A stretch of DNA of 64,000 nt. Origin: an uncultured Pelagibacteraceae bacterium (lineage in GTDB: Bacteria; Pseudomonadota; Alphaproteobacteria; Pelagibacterales; Pelagibacteraceae). Location of the stretch: assembly GCA_902560245.1 (NCBI GenBank), contig CACELK010000001.1, forward strand, positions 34,959 through 98,958, written 5' to 3'. The notes under the pieces were generated by a model. The model was not told where the DNA came from. It worked only from the letters and a program-made list of their open reading frames with translations, and searched no databases. Positions 26,232 through 34,516 of the stretch are shown here, piece by piece. The number at the start of each line of letters is the position of its first letter. Position 1 is the first letter of the stretch. A program made the translations under genes and the position numbers.

Positions 26232-26742
26232 ATTCCTGATAATTACATTGTTATTATTTTTAATTTTCTGTTTTTTTGTGTTTTTTAAAAGCTTAGAAAC
26301 CTCAAGTATTTATGTTCCTGAAAAAATTGAAACTAAAAATTTACCTAATTTCATATCTAGAGATTTATTTTCTGAAAAAGAAATTTCATCTAATGAAATA
26401 TTTCAGGGAAGCGATTATTATATTTTAAATATTTGGGCCAGCTGGTGTGCCCCATGCAAAAAGGAACATCCACAATTAATGCAATTGAGCAAAAATCCCT
26501 CAATAAAAATGATTGGTTTAAACTATAAAGACAATCCAAAAAAAGCAAAAAAATTTCTAAATGATCTTGGAAATCCTTTTTTAGTAAATTTAGTAGATAA
26601 AAGTGGAATTATTTCTATTGAATTTGGCGGTTATGGAATACCAGAAACTTTTTTAATTAATAAAAATAAAAAAATAATTAAAACTTTTATCGGATATTTA
26701 ACAGATGAGTCGATAATACAAATTAATCAAATTGTAAAATGA
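26221..26742 (+). CDS. ccmG: Thiol:disulfide interchange protein CcmG/DsbE
   Basis: A 173-residue membrane-anchored thioredoxin-like protein: an N-terminal helix (about residues 5-25), then a thioredoxin fold with active-site NIWASWCAPCKKEHP and the downstream cis-proline loop GGYGIPETFLI. CcmG reduces apocytochrome c or CcmH in the periplasm during heme attachment. It overlaps ccmF by 11 bases and ccmH by 4 bases (ATGA), so the message is continuous. Confidence 0.94.
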   Translation: MKNKFLIITLLLFLIFCFFVFFKSLETSSIYVPEKIETKNLPNFISRDLFSEKEISSNEIFQGSDYYILNIWASWCAPCKKEHPQLMQLSKNPSIKMIGLNYKDNPKKAKKFLNDLGNPFLVNLVDKSGIISIEFGGYGIPETFLINKNKKIIKTFIGYLTDESIIQINQIVK

Positions 26743-27110
26743 AGTTTACTAAAACAATTTTTTTATTATTTTTTTTGATGAGTTTATTCTCAGAAAGCTT
26801 AGCCAATAAAGATGATCAACTAATTTACAAGATTTCAAAAAATTTAAGATGCATAATATGTCAAGGCCAGTCTATTTATGATTCTCAATCAGATTTTGCA
26901 TTGAGCATGAAACTTCTTATTAAAAAAAAAATTGAAGAGGGTAAAAGTGAACAGGAGATTTATGAATTTCTTAAAGAAAAATATGGTGAATGGATAGTAT
27001 ACGACACTAGTTTAGACAAAAAAACGTTTATTCTATGGGGATTGCCGGTATTGTTATTTTTTTTAGGAGGTGCAATAATAATTAAAAAATTAGTTTTTAG
27101 AAAGATTTAG
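26739..27110 (+). CDS. ccmH: Cytochrome c-type biogenesis protein CcmH
   Basis: A 123-residue protein with a signal peptide, the redox motif LRCIICQGQSIYDSQSDFA, a helical EGKSEQEIYEFLKEKYGEWIVYD segment and a C-terminal membrane helix (LPVLLFFLGGAIIIKKLVF). The LRCxxC cysteines receive apocytochrome thiols. This is the short CcmH form; the TPR-containing CcmI part seen fused or adjacent in many proteobacteria is missing here. The next gene starts 30 bases downstream and is unrelated. Confidence 0.94.
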   Translation: MKFTKTIFLLFFLMSLFSESLANKDDQLIYKISKNLRCIICQGQSIYDSQSDFALSMKLLIKKKIEEGKSEQEIYEFLKEKYGEWIVYDTSLDKKTFILWGLPVLLFFLGGAIIIKKLVFRKI

Positions 27111-27140
27111 CTATATAAATAAATATATAAAATAAAAAAT

Positions 27141-27665
27141 ATGAAATTTAAATTTGTAGATAAACTTTTAATATTTGCTAATGTTTTTTTAATTTTAATG
27201 CTTCCTTTGAAAAGTGAAGAATTAAATAAAATAAATAGTGGTCATGAATTTAATATATTTACAGGCATGTTTGACTTTAGCGATGATGGAAAAAGATCAA
27301 CTATTCTTGGATTTCAACACCAGAATGAAAATTTAGTAAGAGATAGTTTTTTTGGAACACTCTCACCTGTAACAGGCGCTTTGATTACACAAGATAGCGC
27401 GACATACTTTTATACTGGAGTTCAAGCAATGTATAAAGTTGGAGGTATTAATATCACACCTAGTTTTACGCCTGGGATATATAATCAAGGTGATGGCAAA
27501 GATCTAGGACATATGGTAGAATTTAAAAGTGAAGTACAATTATCATTAGAATTACCAAAAGAAAGTCAATTTGGTTTTTCTTATAACCATATTTCTAATG
27601 CAAGTTTAGGAGATAAAAATCCTGGGGCAAATAGTTATATGTTCAATTTTCTTAAAAAGTTTTAA
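27141..27665 (+). CDS. PagL-like acyloxyacyl hydrolase (lipid A 3-O-deacylase family)
   Basis: A 174-residue protein with a probable N-terminal signal (about residues 1-25) and alternating beta-strand pattern, as in a small outer-membrane barrel. The C-terminal stretch FSYNHISNASLGDKNPGANSY matches the PagL signature, in which His and Ser of HxS form the catalytic pair, followed by the NPG motif and a final aromatic residue (FLKKF). PagL removes the 3-O-linked acyl chain of lipid A. Enzyme activity is inferred from the motif only. It follows the ccm genes and precedes the hydroxyacid dehydrogenases by 9 bases. Confidence 0.78.
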   Translation: MKFKFVDKLLIFANVFLILMLPLKSEELNKINSGHEFNIFTGMFDFSDDGKRSTILGFQHQNENLVRDSFFGTLSPVTGALITQDSATYFYTGVQAMYKVGGINITPSFTPGIYNQGDGKDLGHMVEFKSEVQLSLELPKESQFGFSYNHISNASLGDKNPGANSYMFNFLKKF

Positions 27666-27674
27666 AAAATTTCA

Positions 27675-28826
27675 ATGAATTTAAAAGATTGTCACAATTT
27701 TAGTGATTTTAGAAAATTAGCAAAACAAAAATTACCGTCACCTATATTTCACTATATAGATGGTGCAGCAGATGATGAAATAACTTACGCTAGAAATACA
27801 AGTGCTTTTGATGATGTCGATTTAGTTCCGAATGTTTTAAGAGGAGTTGAAGATGTTGATTTATCAACTACAATCTTTGGTAAAAAACTAGATTTACCTT
27901 TTTATCTTTCACCAACAGCTTTACAAAGACTTTTTCACTATGATGGAGAAAGAGCAGTAGGAAAAGCTGCTCAAAAATTTAATACAATGTTTGGTGTTTC
28001 GGCTTTAGCTACTGTTAGTGTAGAGGAAATATCCTCGATGATAGATACTCCAAAAATGTTTCAGTTTTATTTTCATAAAGATAGGGGTCTAAATGACTCT
28101 TGTTTGGAAAGAGCAAAGGCAGCTAAATTTGATGTTATGGCTTTAACAGTAGATACAATAACAGGAGGTAATCGTGAAAGAGATTTAAGGACTGGTTTTA
28201 CATCTCCTCCTAAACTAACTTTATCAAGTTTGTTTAGTTTCGCAATAAAACCAATGTGGGGAATAAATTATTTAACTAAAGGTAAGTTTGAATTACCTCA
28301 TCTTCAAGATTATGTAAAAGAAGGTACTGATACCAATACCTCAATCGGAAATTATTTTTCCACAATGTTAGATCAATCTATGAACTGGAAAGATGCTGAA
28401 AAACTTTGCGCTCAATGGGGTGGACATTTTGCGCTGAAAGGGGTGATGAGTGTCGAGGATGCTAAGAGAGCGGTTGATATTGGATGTACAGGTATAATGG
28501 TTTCAAATCATGGAGGAAGACAACTTGATGGATCAAGATCTCCATTTGATCAACTTGCCGAGATTGTGGATGCAGTCGGAGATAAACTTGACGTAATTTG
28601 CGAAGGTGGAATTCATAGAGGGACTCATATGCTTAAAGCGTTATCACTAGGCGCTAAGGCTTGTTCTGGTGGAAGATTGTATCTCTACGCTTTAGCTGCA
28701 GGCGGGCAACCAGGTGTTGAGAGAGCTATTGAGAAATATAAGGCTGAATTAGTGAGAGATATGAAATTAATGGGTTGTACTAAAATTAGTGATCTGAACA
28801 GAGATAATTTAAGATTCAGAAGATAG
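27675..28826 (+). CDS. FMN-dependent alpha-hydroxy acid dehydrogenase, paralogue 1 (LldD-like)
   Basis: A 383-residue TIM-barrel flavoenzyme of the L-lactate dehydrogenase / glycolate oxidase family. Active-site residues are present: Tyr in FHYIDGAADDE, Tyr in MFQFYFHKDRG, Asp in ALTVDTITGGNRERD, Lys in ALKGVMSVEDA, and the catalytic His-Arg in SNHGGRQLDG. In the FMN phosphate site the usual DGGxRRG is CEGGIHRG, an unusual change. The GNRERD segment resembles cytochrome-linked L-lactate dehydrogenases. The substrate could be lactate, glycolate or another 2-hydroxyacid. A close paralogue follows with a one-base overlap. Confidence 0.9.
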   Translation: MNLKDCHNFSDFRKLAKQKLPSPIFHYIDGAADDEITYARNTSAFDDVDLVPNVLRGVEDVDLSTTIFGKKLDLPFYLSPTALQRLFHYDGERAVGKAAQKFNTMFGVSALATVSVEEISSMIDTPKMFQFYFHKDRGLNDSCLERAKAAKFDVMALTVDTITGGNRERDLRTGFTSPPKLTLSSLFSFAIKPMWGINYLTKGKFELPHLQDYVKEGTDTNTSIGNYFSTMLDQSMNWKDAEKLCAQWGGHFALKGVMSVEDAKRAVDIGCTGIMVSNHGGRQLDGSRSPFDQLAEIVDAVGDKLDVICEGGIHRGTHMLKALSLGAKACSGGRLYLYALAAGGQPGVERAIEKYKAELVRDMKLMGCTKISDLNRDNLRFRR

Positions 28827-29977
28827 TGAGTTTAAAAAATTGTCATAACTTTGAGGATTTTAGAAAACTTGCTAAAAAAAAATTACCTTCACCAATTTTT
28901 GATTATATTGATGGTGGTTCAGATGATGAAACTACACTAAGAAGAAACACGGAGTCATTTAATGACTGTGATTTGGTTCCTAATATTCTTGCTAGTGTTG
29001 GTAATCCAGATTTATCAACTTCTTTATTCGGTAGAAAAATTGATATGCCTATCTTTCTTTCGCCTGCTGCGATGCAAAGACTTTATCACCATGAGGGAGA
29101 TATAGCCTCTGCAAGAGCTGCAGATAAATTTGGAACTTTTTACAGTATGTCCTCTATGGGCAATAATACTATTGAAGAAGTTTCTAATATTTCAAGTGGC
29201 CCAAAATTATTTCAATTATATGTTCACAAAGACAGATCGATTTCAGATGATTTAATTGAAAGATCAAGAAGATCTGGATTTGATGCAATGTGTTTGACTG
29301 TGGATACCCTTGTAGCAGGGAATAGAGAAAGAGACCATAGATCAGGATTTACAACACCACCAAAACTAACTCTTAAAAGTTTAATGAGTTTTATTATGCG
29401 ACCTGAGTGGGTGTTTAATTATTTAACTCATAAAAAATTTGAATTATCCAATGTTGCCAAAAAAACAGAAAAAGGAACAAATATTGCAAAATCAGTAATG
29501 GAATATATTAACGAGCAATACGATCCAGCAATGAGCTGGAAAGATGCAGAGTACTGCGTAAAAAAATGGAATGGTCCTTTCGCGCTAAAAGGTGTTATGT
29601 CAGTAGATGATGCAAAAAAAGCTATTGATATTGGTTGCAGCGCTATAATGATTTCAAATCATGGTGGTAGGCAATTAGATGGATCAAGATCACCTTTTGA
29701 CCAAGTAAAAGCAATCTCTGATGCAGTCGGTGATAAATTAGAAATCATATTGGATGGAGGAGTTAGAAGAGGTACTCACGTATTAAAGGCTTTAGCGGCC
29801 GGAGCTAAAGCATGTAGCTTTGGTAAAATGTTTTTATTTTCTTTAGCAGCCGGTGGTCAAAAAGGAGTCGAGAAACTTCTTCAAAACATGCAGGATGAAA
29901 TTAGAAGAAATATGGTGTTGATGGGTTGTAAGAATCTTAAAGAAATTGATTCATCAAAAATAATATATAGAAAATAA
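28826..29977 (+). CDS. FMN-dependent alpha-hydroxy acid dehydrogenase, paralogue 2 (LldD-like)
   Basis: A 383-residue paralogue of the preceding gene, equal in length and collinear throughout (both start with a LKNCHNF- or LKDCHNF-type sequence). It starts at a GTG sharing one base with the upstream TAG stop (TAGTG). Catalytic residues are intact, including SNHGGRQLDG and the normal FMN-site DGGVRRG. The later GR pair that normally contacts the FMN phosphate reads SFGKM, an Arg-to-Lys change. Tandem duplication followed by divergence is the simplest origin; the two could have different substrates or form a hetero-oligomer. Confidence 0.9.
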   Translation: MSLKNCHNFEDFRKLAKKKLPSPIFDYIDGGSDDETTLRRNTESFNDCDLVPNILASVGNPDLSTSLFGRKIDMPIFLSPAAMQRLYHHEGDIASARAADKFGTFYSMSSMGNNTIEEVSNISSGPKLFQLYVHKDRSISDDLIERSRRSGFDAMCLTVDTLVAGNRERDHRSGFTTPPKLTLKSLMSFIMRPEWVFNYLTHKKFELSNVAKKTEKGTNIAKSVMEYINEQYDPAMSWKDAEYCVKKWNGPFALKGVMSVDDAKKAIDIGCSAIMISNHGGRQLDGSRSPFDQVKAISDAVGDKLEIILDGGVRRGTHVLKALAAGAKACSFGKMFLFSLAAGGQKGVEKLLQNMQDEIRRNMVLMGCKNLKEIDSSKIIYRK

Positions 29978-29978
29978 A

Positions 29979-31142
29979 ATGCGACTTGCAAAAAATATTG
30001 AAAAGCTTGGGACAGAAACCGCTTTTAAAATTTTAGCTGAGGCAAAAAAACTAGAAGCCGATGGAAAGAAAATAATTCATTTAAGTGTAGGTCAGCCAGA
30101 TTTTAAATCACCCAAACATGTTGTAGATGCAGCAAAAAAAGCCTTAGATGAAGGTCATCACGGATATGTTCTACCAAATGGAATAATTGAGTGTAGACAA
30201 GCTGTTACAAGAAAGATTAAAAAACTTTATAATGCAGAAATTGATCCAGAAAGAGTAATTATTATGCCTGGAGCAAAGCCAACAATGTACTATGCAATAA
30301 CATTGTTTGGAGAACCAGGTGCAGAAATCATATATCCTGATCCAGGTTTTCCCATATATGAGTCGATGATAAATTACACAGGAGCAAAAGCAGTTCCGAT
30401 AGATATGCTTGAGAACAAAGATTTTTCTATAAATCCAAAAAAAATATTATCATTAATCAATGAAAATACTCGATTAATAATATTAAATAATCCAAATAAT
30501 CCAACAGGAGCATTTACTGAAAAAAATAAAATAGATGAACTGGCAGAGGGTTTAAAAAAATTTCCAAATGTTGCTATTTTAAGCGATGAAATTTATTCTA
30601 GACAAATTTTTGATGGGAAAAAAATGCCATCTTTTTTTGATTATCCAGATTTATATGACAGATTAATTGTACTAGATGGATGGAGTAAAGCCTACTCAAT
30701 GACCGGCTGGCGTTTAGGATGGGCTGTTTGGCCTGAAAAACTAATTGAACAAGTAATAAAGTTTTGTGTGAACAATCATTCATGCGTAAACGCCGCTATT
30801 CAATTCGGTGGTATTGCCGCCCTTGATGGCCCAGATGATTCTATAAACTTCATGATGGAAAAATTTACAAAAAGAAGAAAATTAATTTGTGAAGGATTAA
30901 ATAGTATTAAAGGTATAGAATGTGTTTTGCCTGGCGGTGCATTTTATGCTTTCCCCAATGTTGGTGAAACAGGGATGAATGGAGAAGAATTTGCAAAAAG
31001 ATGCCTTCATGAAGCTGGGGTTGCAATTGTGCCAGGAACTTCGTTTGGTAAAAAAGCTAATGATTATGTTAGGTTTAGTTTTGCTGCATCACAAGACAAT
31101 ATCTCTGAGGCAATTGAAAACATTAAAAAAATGCTTAGTTAA
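29979..31142 (+). CDS. Pyridoxal-phosphate-dependent aminotransferase (class I/II)
   Basis: A 387-residue aminotransferase of fold type I. Motifs include KIIHLSVGQPDFKSPKHVV, MPGAKPTMYYAI, the NNPNNPTGAF loop, SDEIYSRQIF, and LDGWSKAYSMTGWRLGW with the PLP-binding lysine, followed by the substrate arginine in DYVRFSFA. It resembles aspartate-type aminotransferases, but the amino donor is not evident. It lies 1 base after the second hydroxyacid dehydrogenase, so it may aminate the oxoacids those enzymes produce. Confidence 0.88.
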   Translation: MRLAKNIEKLGTETAFKILAEAKKLEADGKKIIHLSVGQPDFKSPKHVVDAAKKALDEGHHGYVLPNGIIECRQAVTRKIKKLYNAEIDPERVIIMPGAKPTMYYAITLFGEPGAEIIYPDPGFPIYESMINYTGAKAVPIDMLENKDFSINPKKILSLINENTRLIILNNPNNPTGAFTEKNKIDELAEGLKKFPNVAILSDEIYSRQIFDGKKMPSFFDYPDLYDRLIVLDGWSKAYSMTGWRLGWAVWPEKLIEQVIKFCVNNHSCVNAAIQFGGIAALDGPDDSINFMMEKFTKRRKLICEGLNSIKGIECVLPGGAFYAFPNVGETGMNGEEFAKRCLHEAGVAIVPGTSFGKKANDYVRFSFAASQDNISEAIENIKKMLS

Positions 31143-31184
31143 TTAGTCGTATATTTTACTTTTATTTTTTAATAATATATTTCA

Positions 31185-32558
31185 ATGAATTTAAATCTTC
31201 AAAACCAACTTAAAAAAATTCTTGATGATAGATTTTCTCAATCAGAGTCAACAAGAGCAAATTATGCTAGAGGTGAGGATACATTTGATCCTGTGCTCTC
31301 GCAGGCAGTAGTTTTTCCTGAAACTAATGAAGAAGTCTCTCAAATCTTAAAATTATGTAATGAAAATAAAGTACCAGTAGTTCCATTTGGAACCGGAACT
31401 TCTTTAGAGGGTCATGCAGTAGGAAATGATAAAGGAATAACAATTTCACTTGAAAAAATGAATAAAGTATTAGTCGTAAACATTGGGGACTTTGATTGTA
31501 GAGTTCAAGCTTGCGTGACCAGAGAGCAGCTTAATGAACATCTACGAGAAGATGGTGTTTTTTTTCCAATAGATCCCGGTGCGAATGCTGCTATAGGTGG
31601 AATGGCTTCTACATCTGCTTCAGGAACAATGGCAGTTAAATATGGTACTATGAAGTCGGTAATAACCGGATTGACAGTTATTTTACCAAATGGAGATATA
31701 ATAAATACTGGAGGTAGAGCAAAAAAAACATCGGCAGGATACAATCTAACAAATTTATTTATTGGATCAGAGGGAACTTTAGGAATTATAACAGAAGTTC
31801 AATTAAGATTATCACCTATTCCAGAAAATATAATTAGTGCTGTTTGTCAATTTCAAGAGCTTGAGAATGCAGTAAAGACAGCTCAAGAGGTGATCCAATA
31901 TGGAATACCTATAGCAAGAATTGAATTGCTTAACAAAGATCAAATGGACATAAGTATTAATTACTCAAAATTAGAGGATTTAAAACCTTTACCAACATTA
32001 TTTTTCGAGTTTCATGGCGATGAAATTTCTAACAAAGAGCAAATTAAAATTGTAGATGAACTATCAAAAAATAATGGAGGGAGTGATTTTAAGTGGGCTG
32101 ATACATTAGAAAAAAGAAATAAAATGTGGAGAGCAAGATGGGATGCTTGGTACTCTGTTAAAGCACTTATAAATAATGGACGAGTATACACAACTGATAT
32201 TTGTGTTCCAATTTCTAAAATTACTGAATGTGTTAAGTTTGCCGAGACAGAGGTTAAAAAACTTGGATTAAGAGGTCCAATGGTTGGTCATTTAGGTGAT
32301 GGAAATTTCCATGTTATGCTTCCATATGATCCTTCAAAGAAAGGGGCGTATGAAAAAATTAAAAAATTTAATGATATCTTGATTAAAAAAAGTCTTGAGT
32401 CTGAGGGAACAATTACCGGAGAACATGGAATTGGACTGCATAAAAAAAAATACTTAATGGAACAACACGCAGATAATCTACCTTTGATGAAATCCATTAA
32501 AAGAACTATTGATCCAAATAATATTATGAATCCTGGAAAAATATTCGATTTAAATTAA
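31185..32558 (+). CDS. FAD-linked D-2-hydroxyacid dehydrogenase (GlcD / D-lactate dehydrogenase type)
   Basis: A 457-residue flavoprotein with an N-terminal FAD-binding PCMH domain (VPVVPFGTGTSLEGHAVG, FPIDPGANAAIGGMASTSAS, NLFIGSEGTLGIITEVQLRL) and a C-terminal FAD-oxidase domain with GHLGDGNFHVMLPYD and EHGIGLHKKKYLM. Family members oxidise D-lactate, glycolate or related D-2-hydroxyacids and pass electrons to cytochrome c or quinone. It carries no GlcE/GlcF partners here, so a single-subunit D-lactate dehydrogenase-like enzyme is more likely than the glycolate oxidase complex. With the FMN enzymes upstream, both stereoisomers of a hydroxyacid could be used. Confidence 0.88.
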   Translation: MNLNLQNQLKKILDDRFSQSESTRANYARGEDTFDPVLSQAVVFPETNEEVSQILKLCNENKVPVVPFGTGTSLEGHAVGNDKGITISLEKMNKVLVVNIGDFDCRVQACVTREQLNEHLREDGVFFPIDPGANAAIGGMASTSASGTMAVKYGTMKSVITGLTVILPNGDIINTGGRAKKTSAGYNLTNLFIGSEGTLGIITEVQLRLSPIPENIISAVCQFQELENAVKTAQEVIQYGIPIARIELLNKDQMDISINYSKLEDLKPLPTLFFEFHGDEISNKEQIKIVDELSKNNGGSDFKWADTLEKRNKMWRARWDAWYSVKALINNGRVYTTDICVPISKITECVKFAETEVKKLGLRGPMVGHLGDGNFHVMLPYDPSKKGAYEKIKKFNDILIKKSLESEGTITGEHGIGLHKKKYLMEQHADNLPLMKSIKRTIDPNNIMNPGKIFDLN

Positions 32559-32577
32559 TTACGCTAATCATTACTAC

Positions 32578-32626
32578 TCTGAGTTGAAAATAATTTAGAA
32601 TTAGACTAATTAGCACGGGACTCAGA
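32578..32626 (+). other. Inverted repeat in the leader of the TRAP operon
   Basis: The 121-base gap before dctP has a 7-bp inverted repeat, TCTGAGT (32578-32584) and ACTCAGA (32620-32626), around 35 bases that contain mutually exclusive short stems (TAATT/AATTA and ATTAG/CTAAT). It could be an RNA switch, an operator or a processing site. No riboswitch family is recognised. A good Shine-Dalgarno sequence (AAGAGGAG) precedes the dctP ATG. Confidence 0.35.
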
Positions 32627-32679
32627 AAAACTTATGTGATTTAATTATCAAGTTAATTAACTAAGAGGAGAAATAAATC

Positions 32680-33858
32680 ATGATTAAAAAAAAGAAGTCA
32701 GCGAAGTCTTTAATTACTTCAAGACGTAAATTTTTTAAGAAAGCAGCTACTGCTGGTGCTGTGATAGCTGGAGGTGCTCTTTTAGCAGGTTGTGACCAGC
32801 AACAAGGTGGCTTTGGCGGAAGAGGGAAAAAAGTTACTCTCAAAATGCAAGCGGCATGGCCAAGCGGCGCAAACATTTTTTTTGAAATGGCTGGCGATTA
32901 TGCAAGAATGGTTGAAGAAATGTCAGGTGGAGAACTCAAAATTGATTTGCAACCAGTTGGCTCAGTTGTAAAAACATCTGAAATTGGTCAAGCAGTAAGT
33001 GATGGTACACTAGACATGGGACATTGGGTTACAGCATATTGGTATGGTAAAAATCCAGCTGCTTCCTTGTTCGGAACAGGTCCATCTTACGGATTATCAT
33101 CCCAAGAAGTAATGGGTTGGATTGAATACGGCGGAGGTAGAGCTTTGTATGAAGAAACTTTGAAAAAAGTTGGCTTCGACTATGTAGGTTACTTCCATAT
33201 GCCAATGCCAGCGCAGCCTTTTGGATGGTTTAAGAAAAATGTGACAAACGTTTCTGATGTAACAGGTATGAAATATAGAACCGTTGGATTGGCTACGAAC
33301 GTACTTACAGCAATGGGTATGGTGGTAAGACAACTTCCAGGTGGAGAAATACAACCAGCTATGAAAACTGGTCTTATTGATGCTGCTGAGTTTAATAACC
33401 CAACATCAGACTCACAATTTGGTATGCAGGATGTATCCAAGCATTATCATTTAGGAAGTTTTCACCAATCTCAGGAAATGTTTGAAATTTGTATCAATAA
33501 AAAAAGACTAAATAGTTTATCACCAAGACACCAAGCAATCTTAAAGTACGCTGCTGGTAGTGCAAATAGTGATAACTACTTTAAAGCTTTAGTTCGTTAT
33601 TCTGCAGATTTAAGCAAGCTGATGAATGAGCATGGTGTTAATGTTTATCAGACTTCTGATGCAATTCTTTCTGAACAATTGAAAGGATGGGATAAAGTAG
33701 TTGGTGAATTTTCTGCGAAAGATCCATTCTTCAAGAAAATTGTAGATTCACAGAAGAAATATGCAAAAACAGTAATGAAATATCTTCTTATGAATCAACC
33801 AAACTACAGGTTGGCTTATGAGAATGAGTTTGGATCTTTAGGCAACGTAAAGATTTAA
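32680..33858 (+). CDS. dctP: TRAP transporter substrate-binding protein (TakP-like DctP)
   Basis: A 392-residue secreted binding protein. The N terminus has a twin-arginine motif (SRRKFFKK), a hydrophobic stretch and a lipobox-like LLAGC, so it may be a Tat-exported lipoprotein. The mature part follows the 2-oxoacid-binding TakP type: WPSGANIFFEMAGDYARM, GTLDMGHWVTAYWYGKNPAA, GWIEYGGGRALYEE, PAQPFGWFKKN, GMKYRTVGLATNVL and QLPGGEIQPAMKTGLIDAAE. Relatives bind pyruvate, lactate or other 2-oxo/hydroxy acids. It fits the dehydrogenases upstream. A strong terminator follows, separating it from the permease genes. Confidence 0.92.
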   Translation: MIKKKKSAKSLITSRRKFFKKAATAGAVIAGGALLAGCDQQQGGFGGRGKKVTLKMQAAWPSGANIFFEMAGDYARMVEEMSGGELKIDLQPVGSVVKTSEIGQAVSDGTLDMGHWVTAYWYGKNPAASLFGTGPSYGLSSQEVMGWIEYGGGRALYEETLKKVGFDYVGYFHMPMPAQPFGWFKKNVTNVSDVTGMKYRTVGLATNVLTAMGMVVRQLPGGEIQPAMKTGLIDAAEFNNPTSDSQFGMQDVSKHYHLGSFHQSQEMFEICINKKRLNSLSPRHQAILKYAAGSANSDNYFKALVRYSADLSKLMNEHGVNVYQTSDAILSEQLKGWDKVVGEFSAKDPFFKKIVDSQKKYAKTVMKYLLMNQPNYRLAYENEFGSLGNVKI

Positions 33859-33879
33859 ATATTTTAAAATATTATAGAA

Positions 33880-33914
33880 AATGGGGGTTTATTATAACCC
33901 CCATTTTTTTTTAG
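33880..33914 (+). terminator. Intrinsic terminator between dctP and dctQ
   Basis: The stem AATGGGGGTT with AACCCCCATT and a short AT loop is followed by nine T residues. It is the strongest terminator in the window and lies 22 bases after dctP. Placed inside the TRAP gene set, it would leave dctP abundant and allow only part of the transcription to reach dctQM, as the higher need for the binding protein would suggest. Confidence 0.92.
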
Positions 33915-33948
33915 ACTAATTTCTATTGTGTTGTATGTTTAAGTCTTT

Positions 33949-34512
33949 ATGAAAAAATACATAAATTTTATTGATCAACTTAGCATTAAAGTAGGTAAAT
34001 CTTTTTCTTGGTGTATACTTATTTTATGCCTCGGAACTTGTTATGAAGTAGTAATGGCATATGCATTCAATAAGCCGACCTTATGGAACTTTGATTTTAG
34101 TCTTCAAATGTATGGTGCAATATTTATGATGGCAGGCGCATACACTTTGGCTACAGCGGCACATGTAAGAGGAGATGTATTGTATAGATTGATGAAACCA
34201 ACTAAACAAGCAAGATTAGATTTAGTTTTATATATCGTATTTTTTTTCCCAGGTGTACTTGCTTTAACGTTTTACGGTTTTGATTACGCTGCTTTAGCAT
34301 GGCGTGTACAAGAAACAAGTTGGAGTAGCCCTGCCCAAATACAAATTTATATGGCAAAGTCATTAATTCCACTTTCAGGATTTTTTTTAACTTTACAGGG
34401 TATCAGTGAAGTAATGAAATGCTTAATTTGCATTAAAGAAAAACAGTGGCCAGAGAGAATTGTTGTTTCTATGGAGACAGAGCAATTGCTAATGAAGAAT
34501 CAAGGAAAGTAA
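33949..34512 (+). CDS. dctQ: TRAP transporter small permease (DctQ)
   Basis: A 187-residue membrane protein with four helices (about residues 18-38, 55-75, 93-113, 135-157). It includes a conserved pattern typical of DctQ (TLATAAHVRGDVLYRLM before the third helix, where many members have HVRVDVLY). DctQ bridges the binding protein to the large permease, forming the sodium-driven TRAP complex. It lies 4 bases before dctM. Transcription may come from read-through of the dctP terminator or an unnoticed promoter in the 90-base gap. Confidence 0.9.
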   Translation: MKKYINFIDQLSIKVGKSFSWCILILCLGTCYEVVMAYAFNKPTLWNFDFSLQMYGAIFMMAGAYTLATAAHVRGDVLYRLMKPTKQARLDLVLYIVFFFPGVLALTFYGFDYAALAWRVQETSWSSPAQIQIYMAKSLIPLSGFFLTLQGISEVMKCLICIKEKQWPERIVVSMETEQLLMKNQGK

Positions 34513-34516
34513 CGTC

